A DNA stretch of 64,000 nt from Mycogone perniciosa. Taxonomy: Eukaryota; Ascomycota; Sordariomycetes; Hypocreales; Hypocreaceae. Shown in pieces: positions 45,510-57,823 of the stretch. Each line of letters begins with the position of its first letter. The first letter of the stretch is position 1. The stretch lies in contig JAOALB010000086.1 in NCBI GenBank assembly GCA_025331125.1, positions 62,001 to 126,000 on the forward strand, read 5' to 3'. The notes below the pieces were generated by a model. It was not told where the DNA came from. It saw only the letters and a program-made list of their open reading frames with translations, and did no database searches. The position numbers and the translations under genes were made by a program.

Positions 45510-47526
45510 TGTGTCGTGGAATGGCAGAAAGTATATCAATGACTGGGGATGGACTCTATAACGAGTTAATTTCAACGGTCCGTTAACATGCGGTTCTACG
45601 ATGTAGCGTTTATAGTTTTATGTTTGTAGTAGTATTGGCTTTTGAATTCCCTGGTCTGTTATGGTCAGCTAAGAGAAACCCAAACTTAGCTCATAGGGGG
45701 AAAGTGAAACAGGGCTAGCAGGCTTTCACTATTGTTGCCTATTAAACTGTGTCAAACAGCAACATGGGAATGGCGACAGGCATACATAGTAAAACAGGAG
45801 GTTAAGTTGGCTAACTCTACTCCGTAGCAGTACATAGAGAGTATGATAGGGTGTCACGCGCCCTATTGCGGAGATGCGTGCCTGGCATCTTTACAAGCTC
45901 AATATGATCCTACTTTGATATGTCCAGAACATCCCCCCTTCCGGACTTTTTGTGGCTTTTTGTGGTTTCTTCTTCCAGCAACTCTCGCCGCAGACTCATG
46001 TGCCGTGTCTCGGATCTCAAGCTAGGCAAATGCATGATCGCTCTGTAGTAGTAACAGTCTGTGCGATTATCAGCTATGGTACCCCGTAGGGGGTCATGAT
46101 TAGCGTCTTGGCGGCATTATCTATGATTTTCTCAGTGTGAAGGTACGGACAATTTTATTCTGTCTTAGACATTGCAATCACAGTCGTAAACACACACTTA
46201 TCACATGGCCCCAAGTTTGGGATCAACACCCGCACGGACGCAGGTCACGCTCGTCTGACTTTCACTATGGCACAATTGCCAGCTTGAGACTATACAAGTA
46301 TTAGTAGTAGAGACTCGCATACGGAGTACATGAATCAGCGATCATGTTACCAATCACTGGTCTTGGATCTGTCAAAATAGTAACTCAATCTCTCCTATTT
46401 CATGCCCGCGCCCGTTGTGGATCGGCAAAGATCGAGCCAGCATCTCGCACTAATCTCTCCACTTCAGAGTGATCCCTCTGTTCTCTCGGCAGTGATACTA
46501 TCGTGACTGTGAGAGATAAACAACGAGCAATAATAACCGCCGAGCTCCTAACTGCCTACATACCAGCTGAGAAAACAAGACTAACAATCTCGTTAACGCC
46601 TGTCTCACCTCGGCGGAACATATCTAACCAAGTTGATATTGTCTCGGTGCTATATTTCAGCTAACTCTCATAAAACTGCCCCAGAACTTTTTACATCACT
46701 CCATTCCTCACGGGCATGGTCAATTGCGGCAAAATATTTATATTCCTCATTTTTTTTCAGTCAACGTCAATAAAGGCAACAACACTATCAGAGCAACCGG
46801 TGTTTTCGGGTGATCAGCCGTCAGCAGCGGTCCGTGCCGATTCTCTGGCACTACGCTACCCTGTAGGTGCAGGATCTGCCGAGGTAGAATAAACAAATAA
46901 GATACTGTTTTTACTCTATTAGCGGTAGTACTATGTAATAGGTAACTAAGCTAGTTACCAATCAATACATATTATATATATATACGGAGTACTTCTACCG
47001 ATACGACCATATGATCTCCTGGTTTGCGAGGGAGGATCAGCGCTAGGAATTTGTTTATCTACTGGTCCGATGGAACTAGTGCCTACACATGTCAGTCTCA
47101 TAAGGCTACTGTTGGTCCGAAGGGATGCTGTTAGTGTTGGAAGCTACAAACACATTTTAGCTCTTCCCATTGTGAGACCTTGTAGGTGCTTGTGAGGCGT
47201 TTTTCTTGCTGGCTGATCGATACTAAAAACCGGCAAATTATGTACGTTACTGAGCGGTGATATGGGGCTTCGGTATGCATTATGAAAGTTCCCGTGTCAT
47301 GAATGTCTTTAGTCTGCTTCCTGAAGCTGATGTTTCGTAGTGATAGAGATATGAGAATTGCAAAGTCATTAATTGAAGTCAGCTGAGTCTTCATCATTCT
47401 AAGGAATGGGAACTCAAACGCTTTTGCGGCAGCCTATACGAAAGCTGTGAAAAAAAAAAGATATATTGTGGCAGCCAAGCTGCCCACAGACATAGGGGCA
47501 GTGAGTAAATTCAATGCAATCAAGAT
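45510..47526. other. Right spacer of unit B
   Basis: Matches 40515-42583 of unit A to about 47500. No gene is supported. TACGGAGTA motifs are present near 46321 and 46985. Confidence 0.5.
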
Positions 47527-48569
47527 AAAATTAGTGTTCAAAAGTATCCGAACACGCGACCCCCGCCACCTCGCCTATATACAACACAGCTAACTTCAAC
47601 CAGCTACAACTTCTTCAATTGTAATGCATTTCTAGAGATTATATAGTTATATGATAGCCCTGATTCTAGTGTTTGATATTTTATATAATATACCCGTGCC
47701 CGGATAACAGCAGTAAGCCGGCATGGAATTGAGTTAATCAGCTTCTATATAAGCTTTTAGGGTATCTCGTCCTACGCAACCTTCAAGCAATACTTTAGAT
47801 AGACCTAGTTTAATAAACAACCAACCTGCCTCCTCCTTCAATACCCAACCCTACCTGTGATTTCGCAGCCGTTAAGCAGGGGTTATTAGGTTGGTTTTGA
47901 ATAGAAGGCTTATTAGAGAAAATGACCTTAATCCGCGTTAATGTAAGTAAAAGGGTATAATTTCAAACTATTACTCCGTATACCTTTATCAATTCTTATT
48001 TATTTTCTTTCTAAGCTTATACCTATTAAAGCTGTATAGCTGCAGTTTCTGGAGATATAGGTATCATCTACGGAGTACATTAATTGCTATTTACAGCGGA
48101 ATTCCTTCTGTAAAGCATGGCGTATTATACTCTTACTAATGCGGCCATTTATTGCACCAACTAATATATTTTATATTATCTAACAGTCTTTTTATCATCA
48201 TCAAAGTTATATATCTAACCTCTAATAGCGTAAGTTTCTTTAGCCGACCAGATCTTAGCTTATTTTTCAAGGATTTAGTGTTATTCCAGCGTTTAAAAAT
48301 AGAGTGCGCGGTTAAGGTAAGCAGTTATATATCTGCGCGACTGCTCGGTAGGTTTTGCCTTGCGATAATTCCGCGCACATTGCAACTCTTTGTCCAGGAC
48401 TAAATTCGCATAATTTCCTGCGATTTGCGCTTATTTCGGTACCAAATTTCGTTCCGGAGGCATGTTGTTGTTGAGTTGTGTGCAATTGAAGATGGAGGGT
48501 GGAAGGAGGGTTAGTCGCGACGCGGTCGCGGAGGGGTCGCGTGTTCGGATACTTTTGAACACTAATTTT
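47527..48569 (-). mobile_element. Decayed Tc1-type transposon
   Basis: Inverted ends share AAAATTAGTGTTCAAAAG and run on through CCGAACACGCGACCCC. TA lies at 47532-47533 and 48563-48564, the usual duplication. On the minus strand the right half encodes a degraded Tc1 N-terminus: FSPGQRVAMCAELSQGKTYRA (helix-turn-helix), then, after breaks, LRSGRLKKLTLLEVRYI. The left half is AT-rich and cannot be read as transposase. Two TACGGAGTA motifs lie inside it. It is internally damaged and probably RIP-mutated. Confidence 0.8.
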
Positions 48570-49830
48570 GGTTATACTGTCCAAGAACTATGCTAAGCTT
48601 TCTTAATGTACGGAGTAATAGAGTTACAATTCCTACAAAGAGATAAAGTCACCTGTCTCTGGACAGCCATGCAGACGGCGCCAGGCTTGAGGTTTTCCTC
48701 AAGCAGCGGTTCCCCGACCTGACAGCCAAACTTGTGCGACCCAGCCGGTGCAAGGTCGCGCTACCACTGCTAGTTGACCTGGTTAAGAGGCGGACATCAT
48801 GTGTATGGTCTTGGGGACCACCAGAGTCTGGGTTGGGCTTCACTAACAAGGCGAACCGTCTTAATGTCATGCCATCGCGACAGAAATCGGCAAGTTCATT
48901 TGTCTACAAGAAAATAGATGAATTTTTTTTTCACCTAATAGAATAGGACATAGTAGGCTATGAAAAAACCTATGGGGGGTTTCCTACCCTGAAATCAAAC
49001 TCTTGATAAATTTAAACCACCTGTTCTGCGGGGATTAATACTTGGGTTAACCGCGAACAAGATCCGTTTAGTAGCACTCAAAATATATGGCCAGAAGCTG
49101 GAATACACGATAGATGTGTAAATACATGTAATGAGCTTAGCTTAAAAATAATGTATCATTCTCTATTTCCTAGGCTGTCTGTCCATGTATATGCTTACCT
49201 ACTTAACTACCTAGGGTTAAATGAACGATAAAATAATGAGGCGAAGACACGGACTACAAAGATAAGTATCTATATCATTACTGTGAGTGATCATTTGATT
49301 TAACTGTGCTTCCAAAAAACGGCACCCAAGGCAGCAAAAAGGAGAGGATATGAAACTCAAGTAAAGAGCTTGACGGGACCCCGAATTTTCCACTACCTAT
49401 GGTCGTATAGGCTTGGGACCACTTGCAACAGGATCATTTTCATCGTGGTTGCAGTAATCATGGTCCAAAGCAGCCACCCCCTTATTTCTTACATTACCAT
49501 CTCCCGCGACACGGGTGCGGTCGGTGTTGGGCCTGGGGTGTCTGCGTGGCGGCTGGGGGGTAAGCGGATCAATGTTGGATTCAGTCCCATATGATTAACC
49601 TTTTGAAATGCCTACTGCTCACACGACGACGTACATGCTGGACAAACTTTCATGGGTAAAGTATAACTGGCAAAGAGTTCGTCACTGGGTGGAGGACAAA
49701 CCTTAACGAAAGCATTTAAAGCCGGGGGTATGACAGCAGCTTTATGGATCTTATTTCATGTCCTCTAAACACATCTCCTTTTGCATGGTTGCTGTCTAGA
49801 AGTATAACATTAAAAGCCATATTCAACAAA
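48570..49830. other. Intergenic right of the accessory block
   Basis: A GC-richer patch at 48650-48900 shares GTGCAAGGTCGCG and AAGAGGCGGACAT with the junction at 42584-42608. No intact gene is seen. The right end is the promoter side of the metallophosphoesterase. Confidence 0.45.
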
Positions 49831-50808
49831 ATGCACGTCAAAACCCGATTTCTTATCATCTCAGACACCCATGGCAGGCAAATCCCACACAATTATCTGG
49901 AGCCAGTCGATGTGGCGATTCATTGCGGAGATCTCACCGAAGAGTCGAAAATCTCCGAGTTTGAGGCAGCAATCCAATTTCTAAAGGAGATCAATGCTCC
50001 TCTGAAGCTCGTGATAGCCGGGAATCATGACTGGACCCTCGATACCCCATCGTTTGAGAAGAAAGCGGCCGAAGTCCGGTCTGTTATTACGGCAGCAGAA
50101 ATAAAGCAGCATTACGGAGAGCTCGGAGCTGCACGACGGTTATTTGATGATGAAGGAGCAAAGGCCAAAGGAATTGTCTTCCTCGATGAAGGGACCTACC
50201 AATTCACCCTAACAAACGGCGCTTTGCTTACAATCTACGCAAGCCCTTACTCACGATCCCTTGACAACTGGGGTGGCCTTGGAGACTGGGGATTCCAGTA
50301 TAACTCGAATCACAAGGAGCACGAGTGGATTATCGGGAAGGGTGTCGACGTCGTTGTTACACACGGTCCGCCTGAGGGCATAATGGACCGGACTGTTACT
50401 GCTAAACGCCTAGGGAGCCAGTCGCTCTTCGCCGCTGTTGCAAAAGCAAAGCCCAAGATGCACTGCTTTGGGCATGTGCATAACAACTGGGGAGCTAAGC
50501 TCGTGACGTGGCGCGGAGAGACGCCCAGCGAGAACCCATCACATCTTACAGATATCGACAACGACCGTTCCCCAGTTATTGAGAAACTGGCAAACTTGAA
50601 GCCGGACAGCGTCAACACTGATCCTGGGAAGCTTGAGACGTATACGCGACAGAGGACCTGTATGACAAGTCACAGCGCAGAAGACGGCAATCCTCTGCAG
50701 ACAGGGAAGCAAACCCTATTTGTGAATGCGGCGATAGAGGGCACCGAGGAGCTGCCATTTCATTTTCCGTGGGTGGTGGACCTGGACTTACCGAAAGCTT
50801 TAAAGTGA
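49831..50808 (+). CDS. Calcineurin-like metallophosphoesterase
   Basis: A single exon encodes 325 residues. The five metal-binding blocks are all present and ordered: SDTHG (D12, H14), HCGDL (D34), GNHD (64-67), VVTHGPP (H178) and GHVH (214-217). The arrangement resembles the MPPED1/MPPED2-type group of fungal and animal phosphoesterases; the substrate is unknown. Start choice: the ATG at 49831 begins five codons before the first beta strand (FLIIS); an upstream in-frame ATG at 49744 would add 29 residues that look unrelated. The region between residues 225 and 290 is a polar insertion before the last strand. Confidence 0.9.
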   Translation: MHVKTRFLIISDTHGRQIPHNYLEPVDVAIHCGDLTEESKISEFEAAIQFLKEINAPLKLVIAGNHDWTLDTPSFEKKAAEVRSVITAAEIKQHYGELGAARRLFDDEGAKAKGIVFLDEGTYQFTLTNGALLTIYASPYSRSLDNWGGLGDWGFQYNSNHKEHEWIIGKGVDVVVTHGPPEGIMDRTVTAKRLGSQSLFAAVAKAKPKMHCFGHVHNNWGAKLVTWRGETPSENPSHLTDIDNDRSPVIEKLANLKPDSVNTDPGKLETYTRQRTCMTSHSAEDGNPLQTGKQTLFVNAAIEGTEELPFHFPWVVDLDLPKALK

Positions 50809-51269
50809 TAATACCGGGATATTTAGCAGCAGTAGAGGAAGACAAATATCATCCATATTCATTTAAATGCTTCGGAAGGCGCGATAATAGTGATCATTAT
50901 AGTTTTGCATATGGTAGGGAAACTGCTTTCTATATAAGAAATAGCACACGTGAGCGTTTTGGTCAATGAGCACGAGCTGCCCGGCCTTTTAACCTTTCGC
51001 TCCTGTTTCTAGCAGTATCATCTCTCTGGTTTTGGTCCGTTGGTTCATCACTCAAGTGTTTATGAGTGCTTGCGACGATGCTAACACGTATTCAGTTGTA
51101 TCAAACTTGGATATTGCTGTATCTTTGGTAGGTATATTCCTGACTCTTCTACACATTCTTTCTCAAGAGATTAATCTCTGAATGAAGCGCGCGACAAGCT
51201 TCCAACAACCGGCCAGTCCATGCTAAATCTCATTTCTTAGAACTCATCATACCTTCCTCGCCTCCAACG
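50809..51269. other. Intergenic
   Basis: No gene is seen. Confidence 0.5.
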
Positions 51270-51890
51270 ATGCCGAAGCCAGGCGTTGTCGTCTCCGCTC
51301 CGATGCGCGGAGCACTTTTCGGGTGTTTCCGTTCACTCACCGGCCTAGTCAAACCCGAACTCCGCCATCAATTGGTGCTTGTTAGAGGCTGCGCCAGCAT
51401 TGCCCACTCCTCAGAGTAGTCGACCGAGGATGTAGATGTTGCGGCGCCCCCAGAAGTGATCATCGGCATCTGGGAGGGTGTGACAACAGGCGCTCCCAAC
51501 TTTAGCTTCGAGTCCGATGGCAAGATCACGTTCGATGCGCCGCAAGGCTTCCGAATCCGAGTCGACTTGCTCGAGATCGGCGGCGGCGCTATTGGGCGGA
51601 TCCACGTCGCGGAGCCCTTCTATGAGGGATCCGTCGCGTCCATATCGGACTTGTTGCTTCTACGGGCCGTGACAGTGGTCGACAGGAGAGGAGACGGTGA
51701 TGTTGGGGACTTTACCTGGCTGTTGTCGGAGGTTGCAAGGAATGGTTTGCTTCCGGAGGTAGATGACGACGAGTTGAAGATACTGTTGGAGGCGGTGGAA
51801 ATCTGTTTTGGACTTGTTGGACACTTGGTTGTCGCCGCTCTGCTGGGTGATGGAAACGATGCGGCGCGCCGAAGTATACTTACACTCTGA
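51270..51890 (+). pseudogene. Interrupted 206-codon frame, unknown
   Basis: An ATG at 51270 opens a frame that stops at TAG 51417-51419 and then continues in the same register to 51890. The second part reads IIGIWEGVTTGAPNFSFESDG, ITFDAPQGFRIRVDLLE, ASISDLLLLRAVTVVDRRGDG and DFTWLLSEVARNGLLPEV. The end is reminiscent of the C-terminal region of fungal nucleotidyltransferase-like proteins, but I would not name it. A single stop from CAG or TGG would explain the break. It could instead be two frames with an unseen intron; no clear donor was found. Confidence 0.45.
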
Positions 51891-52327
51891 TGCCTGGTGA
51901 TCGTGACGGAGAAGGCCTGCCTTTCGTTCTCCTGAGAATTCCTCCATTGGCACCGTCAATATGTGGTGAGTTGCATTGGATTTCTCGAAGAATGCTACTG
52001 ACAGGAGGCCCTAGAGAACCCAAAGGGAAGAGTTTTCCAGAATACGCAACAAGATTGGAAGGCGGAGCGCTGGGCAGATAGTCGCCCCTAACCACCTCTC
52101 CAAAATGGAAACTGCTACTGCGTTGACCTGCTGGTATCTGGCTAGAACTTGGCAGTCAACTTCACTCCACCAGACATCAACAACTACATTCTGTCCTGAT
52201 CATCCATCCCCATCTCAACTCGCTCTGATCCGATTCCCCTCGAGGCCCCTCAGTGGCCACTCCCTTTATACAGCAGCCAGGTGGCACAGAACCATAACCT
52301 GTTCGACAAATCTATATATCAAGCGGC
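51891..52327. other. Intergenic, promoter side of the 986-residue gene
   Basis: No gene is seen. The right half is pyrimidine-rich and ends with a TATATATC-like site about 15 bases before the next ATG. Confidence 0.45.
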
Positions 52328-55300
52328 ATGTCCATCTTTCTTTGCTGTGCCTCTCGACGCCGAGGCAGACGGTCGGGTGATGATGACGATTTGCCCTCAT
52401 CACCTAAGCCAAACCTGGATCAAGTGAACTTAGCCGGCATTCGTACTCGTTCGGAGAACTCTCAAACATCCATCAAGATACACGCGCGACTGCGAGACAG
52501 CTCCATCATGTCCTCTGGGCACACATATGAAGACCCGCTTGACCTCGACCAACTTGTGGTAGACGACTCCGATTGCGAGGGTGAAGGACACGAGGCCTTG
52601 GCGAAAACAAGCAGTGCCTTGAATCTTGTCCGCAATAAACTGGCGAACCGAATGCCCCACGAAAATGAATCGAGTCGTCGTTCCCGTACATCCGCTGGCC
52701 ATAGCCAAGAGGAGGTTGCTCGAAGAGCCGAACTTCGGCGTTTCAGACATCAGAGGATCCAGGACGAGCTTAACAGCGAAGAAGGCAACGATGAAGCCAG
52801 CAACAAATCCAATCGCAGTACTCGATACTTATCCCCTCTTATCGATGTTGGCCAACCAGGCGGCGGACCTCGAGACACCATTGAGTTCACTGTTGATGGT
52901 GGACACTGCCTGCCCACCCTCTATGTATCTCCAAAGCCCAGCTTTGCATCAGCAGATGAAGTTAACGATAGCAGATGCGATCTCACTCGGAAAGTGAGTA
53001 ACTGTTCCGAATTAGGGAAAAACGCTGCAAAAGCTGCATCCGAAACCGAACATGCCAACCCAAATTCTCCCTCTGATATGATAGCAATACCAAACTTACT
53101 TCCCGCGCGACCACCAAGCTCTCATAGCTCAGCGATTAAAGGGCCGAATGGATGCTCTTACAATTCGCTTCGGCTAGATCGTGTTTTGGGATCAGATGAG
53201 TTCGACCTACGTCACGGGGCACATACCTGGGAGGAGCAGTCAGCTCTTGGCATCTGGCTAATCGCCCAGGGCTTGCGATCTAGGAGCAACTCGACCAGCC
53301 GTTCTGGAGACATTCAAGTAAACGAAACTCCCTCGCACATTGTAGACCTTGGTGGGATCGATAGAGTCGCGGATACTCCACCGCCAACTCACCAACAAGG
53401 CCCAACAGTACTACACAATCCACCAGAGAGATGGTCGGACATGGGAATATCTCTACCACGAGCAGAACACGGGCCTTTCGATAGTACTTCGTTTTCTTCC
53501 AGCACTACCGATAATGGGAGCCGGAAATTCACGAGACACACTCCCGTTGCTGCCTCATCATCGGGTCCAAACGTCCTGATGGACCATTGCGCACCAGGCA
53601 TTGTCGCTACGCGTGTCGATAATAGCTCATCAAACTACCCTTCCGTCATGCCTAGCTTTCAGCCTAGTCCAAATCGATCTCAAACTAATCATGCTTATCA
53701 TCTCAGCGCAGAAGATCTTGAGAGCCTAGAGCTATCTCCATTTAGCTGTAAGTATCATTTGACAAGTCAAATGTATTTTTGGTAACATTCATGGTAGGGC
53801 AAGGGAAGTTCTCAGTATCCAGAGACTTGCGGGGATCCGAAGGCAAAAGTTCATACGCAACCGCAGAAGACAATGCTTCATATTCGGACAACAACGGTAG
53901 CAGCGTTCAAATCGTTCCATTACCAACCCGAGCGGTAGTTGATTCCATATCTCCTGCCTACTCTGAAACAGCCAGCTTCCGTCAGCGAGAAGACGAATTG
54001 CGGACAATTGAGAAGAGATTCGGGGACACCTTGTCACGCCAGAAGCCAACTTCAAATTTCAGCAGTCGCTTCAAGGAGGAGTTCCACGTTGGTTCTGCAG
54101 GAACTGGAAGTCTGTCTCTGATGGCAAAAATTGTCTCCAGGAGATCTAAATACGACCCGAACAGTCCCATCACAGTCCAAAACAAGAGTTTTTCGGCCAC
54201 CGGGACCTGCTTTGATTCAAGGTCCGAAAACGTGAACCAAAACGCTTCAAAGAATGTCCACAATGGGTCTATGTCTCCCCAGTCAGAACAACCAAGTTTT
54301 TCACCCACTGAGAGATCCATCAGTCTTTCTATGGCGACATGGAGGGGTGGTGATCAACAAAACTCCCCGTCACTTCGAGATACAGTGTCGGAGACGTCCC
54401 GGCTGGCTCCTCTCCCAGACGAATTTGCACCGCACCAGGCTCAACAGCCCCCTCGTCAGATCCTCCAGCAGTGGACAGTCAACATGCAATCGGCTTTGTT
54501 CAAAGGTCCAGAATTGATCACAGACCATTCGCCCAATTCATTTCGAAAATTGGCCAAACCTCCTCAGTCCTGGGCTCGATATCTCTCTCATACCAAAGAA
54601 GAGAGAAGCCGGCAAACCAGCTGTCAAGAAAATATGATAGTAAAGGGGGTGGCAGCCGAACGTCAGTTGCATCTGGACACTGGGAAGAGACACGTCTCAG
54701 GCACGCCACTCGTCGATTCAGGACCACGCTCCCTGCCAGGCAAACTGGGGAAGGCTGTCCGATCTGGATTAAACAAACTGATACATACGCGCAATGCTAT
54801 CGATGAAAGAATCAATCCTCACCACACACAAGAAGATGACCGGTGCCCTACAGAATATGTTGATGACCCTGGCTCGATAATAATACGAGAGAATGCAAAA
54901 GGCCAAGGAGGAAGTGCGACGCGGATAGTGATTAACGGGATACAAGCATGTGGTCTCTCTTCTCCCGATCATGTACAATCGCTGACCTGGAGCGGAAGCG
55001 GCCAAATATCTACCCCCATGAACAAAATACTGGATGATGCAATGGCTAGGACAAAGACGGGTGCAACAGCCATAGATGTTGAAGAATCCGCCCAAATTCA
55101 CCTGGTTGACAGCGAAGGCGTAGCTGACGTTTTCATCACACCACTGAGTCGATTGAAGTTCAAAGATGAGGGTGGCGTGGGCATGGATAACGACTCAATG
55201 TCGAACTTCAGTGACACCCGCATTGCTCTACGGCGATGGAACTCCACAAGGCATGTGCCAGCAGCTACCCAGGAATCTTTGGCTTGGCCTAGCCCTGCTA

Positions 55301-55338
55301 TAACGCAGTCTCTGAGCCTAGGCAACCTCAAAGCTTGA
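52328..55338 (+). CDS. Large disordered fungal protein, 986 residues, unknown
   Basis: Two exons (52328-53747, 53798-55338) with a GTAAGT donor and GGTAG acceptor, phase 1. The N-terminus MSIFLCC followed by basic RRRGRR could be lipid-modified at the cysteines and sit on a membrane; this is inference. The rest is Ser/Asn/Pro/Glu-rich with few hydrophobic stretches. A helical basic segment EEVARRAELRRFRHQRIQDEL (near residue 130-150) and the segments AHTWEEQSALGIWLIAQGLR and LESLELSPF are the most structured-looking. The last exon has an HIRDE-like linker, RSGLNKLIHTRNAIDERI. I recognise no catalytic domain. Codon use and splice sites are normal. Confidence 0.8.
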
Positions 55339-55956
55339 ATAAATTTATACAACATCCCAGGCGTTGCATAGAGAAAAGCAGTGGTAGCACCTTGAACAGA
55401 GCCACGGTTTGTGCAGTGCTGAGGCCAATTATACTTTGACTTTGACTTGAAGTAGTAATCGGTGGCGTGTTGCGAAGAGATGGATATGTTGTCATACAAA
55501 GGCTTATTGGAGTTTTGGGGTCTTGGTGTCTGTCAACCTGGTCCCAGGAGACATTCGGCTTTCAAGAATCGTAGTAGCAATAAAACTAGGCTGGCCTAAC
55601 CCCAAGAATACATCATGGTTAGCACTCATTCTATGGCCATTGTGACCATTTAGCTGTTGAAGACATGTCTCCCTCACATAAACGCGGTTTCGAATCATAC
55701 GGGGTTTGACACAGAAACATTTGACAGCCAAGCACATTGACGTTGGCAAATAGACTCTGATATCTATCGCAAGACCTACTGAATATAGGATGCAATAAGA
55801 TATCACGGTAGTTGAGCCGGTCAGAACCCTAGGGGCATAGGAAATCTCAGGGGACACAATGGCATCAATATTTTGTTATGCCAAATACCATCTATACATC
55901 ATAATTCCCGACGAAATAGTTATGTCTTTCAAGGAGGACACAGTCTGCCTTCTAAA
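55339..55956. other. Convergent intergenic region
   Basis: No gene is supported between the 3' ends of the 986-residue gene and the MFS transporter. Confidence 0.55.
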
Positions 55957-57823
55957 TTAAACTGCCTCGGCCTCCTTTTCCATCATCGCAGTCATTTGTA
56001 AATTCCTTTGCCTCCCTTCTTCGGCCTTGCGGCGCATTTCCTCTTTCCTCTCACGAAGGGCGATGCAAAACCGTGAACGGCTCCTGATTGCGGGTCCTTT
56101 CCAGATGAAGATGAAGGGGATTATGCACATGACGGCGCTGAGACTGGCGAGAAGAGCACAGGCGCCTGAAATTCCGAGGTTCTTAAACATGGGCGCTGTG
56201 GCGAGGGGTAGGACAACGGCGAAGAGTGATCGGGATGTGGAGGCAGCAGCGTTGGCGGAGGCCGCAAAGATTTCGTAGGCGTCAGTGAGGTAATTCAGGA
56301 GGGCCATGAAGAGGAGCAGGTAGCCCATGCCGAATGGAATACCGGCTAGCATGGGCACTACGAAGGAGACTGATGTGCGGGCCGTGAAGCCCAGCCAAAA
56401 GAGTGAGATGACGAATAGGGGGCCGCCGAGGCAGGCCAGGGGTAGACGACGGTATTCTTCGCGTTTTGCCCAGGAAGCGCCGCGGGCTTCGGCTTTATGC
56501 AGAAAGTTATCCCAGAACCAGAAGATGGGAATACTAAGGGTTGCGCCGAGGCCGACAGGGAGGTATGTGAGGCCAGTAACACCGGGGGAGAGGCCATAGA
56601 GGGTCTGGAAGATGATGGGGAAGGCTTGGAAGGACATGTAGAAGATGGAGTAGACTAAGGAGAGGTAGGCGCATGTACTGGATACGATGAGTTCGAAGGC
56701 GAGCATGCGCAGCGGACGGGTGAGGACAACGCCAAAGAGCTGGGAAAGGTTGACGGGCTCGAGGTCGCGGGGGGCGACGATGTTCTGCTGTTGTTGCTGT
56801 TGCGGCGACTGTTGTTGGCGCAGCTTCTTTGCCCGGCGGGCGAGGAGAATAGGGCCAAAGGTTTCGGGGAGGAAGAGGGATAGGATGAGGGTTAGGCCCG
56901 CGTAGATGAGGGCGATCCAAAAACTCCAGCGCCAACCAAGGGCTGGGGTGACGAAGCCAACGATGATGGGTGCGAAGAGGGGACCAAATACCGTTGCCTT
57001 GATGATGAAGAGTGTTAGTTATTACTATGTATTAGGAGAAGAGTAAATGAGATTAGCACATACCACCATGAACACAGAGAAAGCCCTCCCTCTCGTCCTC
57101 GGCTCGTCATGGATATCGGCTATAACACCCGCCACAATGGCAATAGGCGAGCTGGCGCATACACCAGAAACTAACCGGAAAAAGAGAAACGAACCCCAGT
57201 TAGGCGCAACGGCACAGGCAAGGGTGAATATGGTGAAGATGATAAAGGTAAGGATGCTGAGGTTGCGCCGGCCCAAGTGCTCGCTGAGCGGGCCCCAGAT
57301 TATAGGACCGAAGACATAGCCGATGAGATAGACAGTAATAGGTAATACTCGCTGTGTCTGAGATACGACGTCGAAGTCTCGGATGATATCTGGAATGGCT
57401 TGACTGGGGAGAGATGACCCCATGGTCGAGTTGATGACAAGCATGCCTGCGATGGTGAGAATGCTCGTCTTCTTTGCCTGTGAAAAATGTAAGTACTTTT
57501 GCAAATATAATAAACCATAAGACGGAGTACTCACATTGGACCAGTTGTATGGGTTTTCTGGATCGTTCGGTTCCCAGGATATTACGACCTGCTCCAGGAC
57601 ATTGGGTCCCGGACTTGGCGTTTCCCCCTCACATTGTGGACGAATCTCGACCTCATTCGGGCTGCTTCCACCCTCTTTATCACCTGAAAGAAAGAAAAAA
57701 GCCAGTCGATTTAGAAAAGCACATAAAAAGCTAGACAGGTGAGATGAACTTCAACTCACTTTCATAGGTCGGGCTGATAGGAGAGTTGTCCGCCAACGTC
57801 TTGGTAAAACCGTTGGCGGTCAT
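55957..57823 (-). CDS. MFS transporter, DHA1 (drug/polyamine H+ antiporter) type
   Basis: Four exons (57760-57823, 57535-57683, 57064-57477, 55957-56997) give 555 residues. A polar N-terminus of about 70 residues (with WEPNDPENPYNWS, typical of the group) is followed by twelve predicted membrane helices. The loop between helices 2 and 3 carries GPLSEHLGRR, the MFS A motif, and the fifth helix region has SSPIAIVAG. A central cytosolic loop has a Gln run. The C-terminal tail is basic and coiled (RERKEEMRRKAEEGRQR). Such carriers export drugs or polyamines at the plasma membrane; the substrate is unknown. Junctions are at phases 1, 0 and 0 and each restores conserved sequence. Confidence 0.92.

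Larger units (their letters stand above)
42606..47500. repeat. Tandem segmental duplication, unit B
   Basis: Second copy of unit A, starting inside the secreted gene (equivalent to 35437) and ending at the same GCCCACAGAC sequence that ends unit A at about 42580. It lacks the pogo element. It carries a decayed micro-exon gene. Confidence 0.85.

Noticed and set aside
48649..48946. Overlapping frames on both strands
   Set aside because: No domain and no ATG-supported gene model; I note it only for the shared junction sequence.
56534..56935. Pro/His/Arg-rich frame inside the MFS gene
   Set aside because: Overlaps the MFS coding exon in another frame; the transporter reading has helices and motifs.
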